Source of the DNA: Agathobaculum massiliense
Lineage (GTDB): Bacteria > Bacillota > Clostridia > Oscillospirales > Butyricicoccaceae
NCBI RefSeq assembly: GCF_900291975.1
Contig: NZ_OMPN01000001.1
Coordinates: 186,001-250,000 of the forward strand
Length of the DNA stretch: 64,000 bases
Reading direction: 5' to 3'
In this document: positions 62,866 through 64,000 of the stretch, one piece after another
Numbering within the stretch: the stretch's first letter is position 1
Layout of the letters: each line of letters begins with the position of its first letter
Program-made: the position numbers and the translations under genes
The notes under the pieces: model-generated
What the model was told of the DNA's origin: nothing
Database searches by the model: none
Seen by the model: only the letters and a program-made list of their open reading frames with translations

Positions 62866-62895
62866 AGTATACCCCAGTTTGCTCGATTTTGTCAA
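62866..62895 (-). promoter_or_regulatory. Promoter of the TM1266-ABC operon
   Basis: Minus strand: TTGACA (62890-62895), an 18-bp spacer, TATACT (62866-62871). The resulting leader is about 160 bases, longer than most here. Confidence 0.82.
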
Positions 62896-62955
62896 TGTAT
62901 ATTTCGCCCGTGATCGGAGAGACTAATGGGGAAATCAAAAAAGGAGGTCTTTCTT

Positions 62956-63129
62956 ATGGATCGTTCAAACTGCAACAAGGCAATCCGCTGCACTGTCAAT
63001 CAGTGCGCCAATCACAGTGACGGTGCAGAGTATTGCGCGCTGGACTGCATCACCGTAGGCACGCATGAGGCCAACCCGACGGTCGATCAGTGTACTGACT
63101 GCAAATCTTTCCAGAGAAAGTGCTGCTGA
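62956..63129 (+). CDS. DUF1540 Cys-rich protein
   Basis: A 57-residue protein with the DUF1540 pattern: CTVNQCANH, YCALDCITVGTHE, and CTDCKSF. The spaced cysteines suggest metal binding. It is common in Clostridia; the function is not established. I chose ATG 62956 after AAAGGAGG. The frame opens at 62926, but that ATG has no site. Confidence 0.88.
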   Translation: MDRSNCNKAIRCTVNQCANHSDGAEYCALDCITVGTHEANPTVDQCTDCKSFQRKCC

Positions 63130-63141
63130 TCTCGATTTCCC

Positions 63142-63190
63142 GATGGAAAGGAGCGGATGCCGACTGGTGCCCGCTCCTTTCCATTTATTT
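63142..63190. terminator. Terminator between DUF1540 and the antiporter
   Basis: ATGGAAAGGAGCGG / CCGCTCCTTTCCAT has a loop of about 14 bases, followed by TTTATTTTTTT. It also covers the antiporter stop on the minus strand. Confidence 0.75.
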
Positions 63191-64000
63191 TTTTCGCAGC
63201 AAAACCTTATATGTGCGCTCAACGCCAAATGCGCCGAGCGGGGCGGTTATCAGGATCGACAGCACCGCGACGGTCAAAACAATCTGTCCGCACGCCAGGC
63301 CCATAGAAAGCGGCACGGCGCCGATCGCGGCCTGCACCGTTGCCTTCGGCATATAAGCTATCATACAGAACAGCCTCTCCTTTGCGTTCAGCACAGTTCC
63401 CAGCATACAGCAGAATACGCCGGCCATCCGGAATAAAAGCACACAACATAGCAGTAATACAACGGCAGGGCCAGCCTGCGCTGCATAGCGGATATCGACA
63501 GCGGCACCCACCAGCACAAACAAAAGCACCTCTGCCGCGACCCATAGCCTGGAAAACTTGGCCGACAGACGCACCGCGACTTCAGGCCTGTTACGCTGCA
63601 GCAAGATGCCAAGGCACATAACAGCGATCAGGCCGGAAAACGGAACAATGCCTTTCACACGGTTTTCCAATGCCACCAGCAGGAATGCGGCGCTCAGGAT
63701 TATCAGCACCTTTGCCGTATCGCGCATATGCTTTTTTCGAAAAAGCAATGCAAGCAGGTGCCCCAGCGCTGCGCCGCACGCTATGCCGAGCAGGATCGAC
63801 AGCGGGACCTGTAAGAAATCCATCACGGCAACCGTATCTCCTTGGGAAATGCCTGTGAAAGCGGTAAATAGCACAATGACAAAGACATCGTCCACCGATG
63901 CACCCGCGAGAATCATCTGCGGTATGCTTTTGGCTGTCCCATAGCCTTCCTCCATCAGCCGGAGCATTTTAGGTACAATAACCGCGGGCGATACCGCCGC
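63185..64000 (-). CDS. Cation/proton antiporter (CPA family), N-terminus outside the window
   Basis: The 272 visible residues form at least eight membrane segments. At the window edge is AAVSPAVIVPK, a CPA antiporter signature; the frame is open to base 64000. GASVDDVFVIVLFTAF carries the ion-site Asp pair (VDD). It exchanges Na+ or K+ for H+ at the membrane. The C-terminus is short, without a RCK domain. The promoter and start lie outside. Confidence 0.87.
   Translation of the reverse strand, partial: AAVSPAVIVPKMLRLMEEGYGTAKSIPQMILAGASVDDVFVIVLFTAFTGISQGDTVAVMDFLQVPLSILLGIACGAALGHLLALLFRKKHMRDTAKVLIILSAAFLLVALENRVKGIVPFSGLIAVMCLGILLQRNRPEVAVRLSAKFSRLWVAAEVLLFVLVGAAVDIRYAAQAGPAVVLLLCCVLLFRMAGVFCCMLGTVLNAKERLFCMIAYMPKATVQAAIGAVPLSMGLACGQIVLTVAVLSILITAPLGAFGVERTYKVLLRKK

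Overview
The window looks like a chromosomal segment of a spore-forming, strictly anaerobic member of the Clostridia, probably in the Oscillospirales (Ruminococcaceae/Butyricicoccaceae-like). This rests on gene content: SpoVM, SipL and SpoIVA with SipL in place of SpoVID, an alanine T-box, an oxygen-sensitive class III ribonucleotide reductase, a TM1266-type hydrogenase-associated regulator, DUF1540 and DUF4093 proteins, a fairly GC-rich composition, and frequent TTG/GTG starts behind strong AGGAGG sites. No phage, insertion sequence, CRISPR array or rRNA operon was seen. Most of the window is housekeeping DNA in compact operons separated by clear intrinsic terminators.

Positions 1-6.4 kb: end of groES, groEL, an NfeD/stomatin pair, and a CadC-type repressor with a P-type metal ATPase. 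6.4-16.2 kb: a radical-SAM pair, miaB, mutS, mutL, miaA and hfq. 16.2-24.8 kb: an orphan HlyD-like protein, yggS, sepF, yggT, divIVA, ileS, lspA, rluD and a HAD phosphatase, a division and envelope run. 24.9-33.9 kb (minus strand): a phosphoesterase, FMN-riboswitch-controlled ribU, a TOPRIM/DUF4093 protein, holA, comEC, a HIT protein and T-box-controlled alaS.

34-41.3 kb: a membrane-bound XRE regulator, then a four-gene minus-strand operon for a MacAB-like exporter plus an SLH-domain surface protein, with its own promoter and an operator-like inverted repeat. 41.3-45.3 kb: a small P-loop kinase and a spore-coat initiation cluster. That cluster holds an unnamed 48-residue membrane peptide, a 23-residue SpoVM, SipL and SpoIVA, with an internal terminator and a sigma-E-like promoter. 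45.3-48.6 kb: dUTPase, nrdG and nrdD with a possible NrdR box, a dNTP supply block.

48.6-53.3 kb: a two-component system divergent from a LanFEG/CprABC-type ABC transporter, sharing a control region with TTGTAA repeats at 22-bp spacing. 53.3-60 kb: tRNA-Val, efp, a Cys-rich micropeptide, mtaB, a conserved-looking 99-residue protein with a consensus promoter, an SH3/NlpC-P60 hydrolase, a membrane-anchored protein, a Cys-rich probable spore protein and a methyltransferase. 60-64 kb: a TM1266-like regulator operonic with a NitT/TauT-type ABC transporter behind a possible attenuator, then DUF1540 and a truncated cation/proton antiporter.

The points most worth a second look are the hidden spoVM and its micropeptide neighbour, the hydrogenase-regulator/ABC operon with its structured leader, ComEC with a decayed beta-lactamase-like site, the ATPase with an altered CPC motif, and the two-component/ABC operator array. 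All calls come from reading the sequence; no database search was run.
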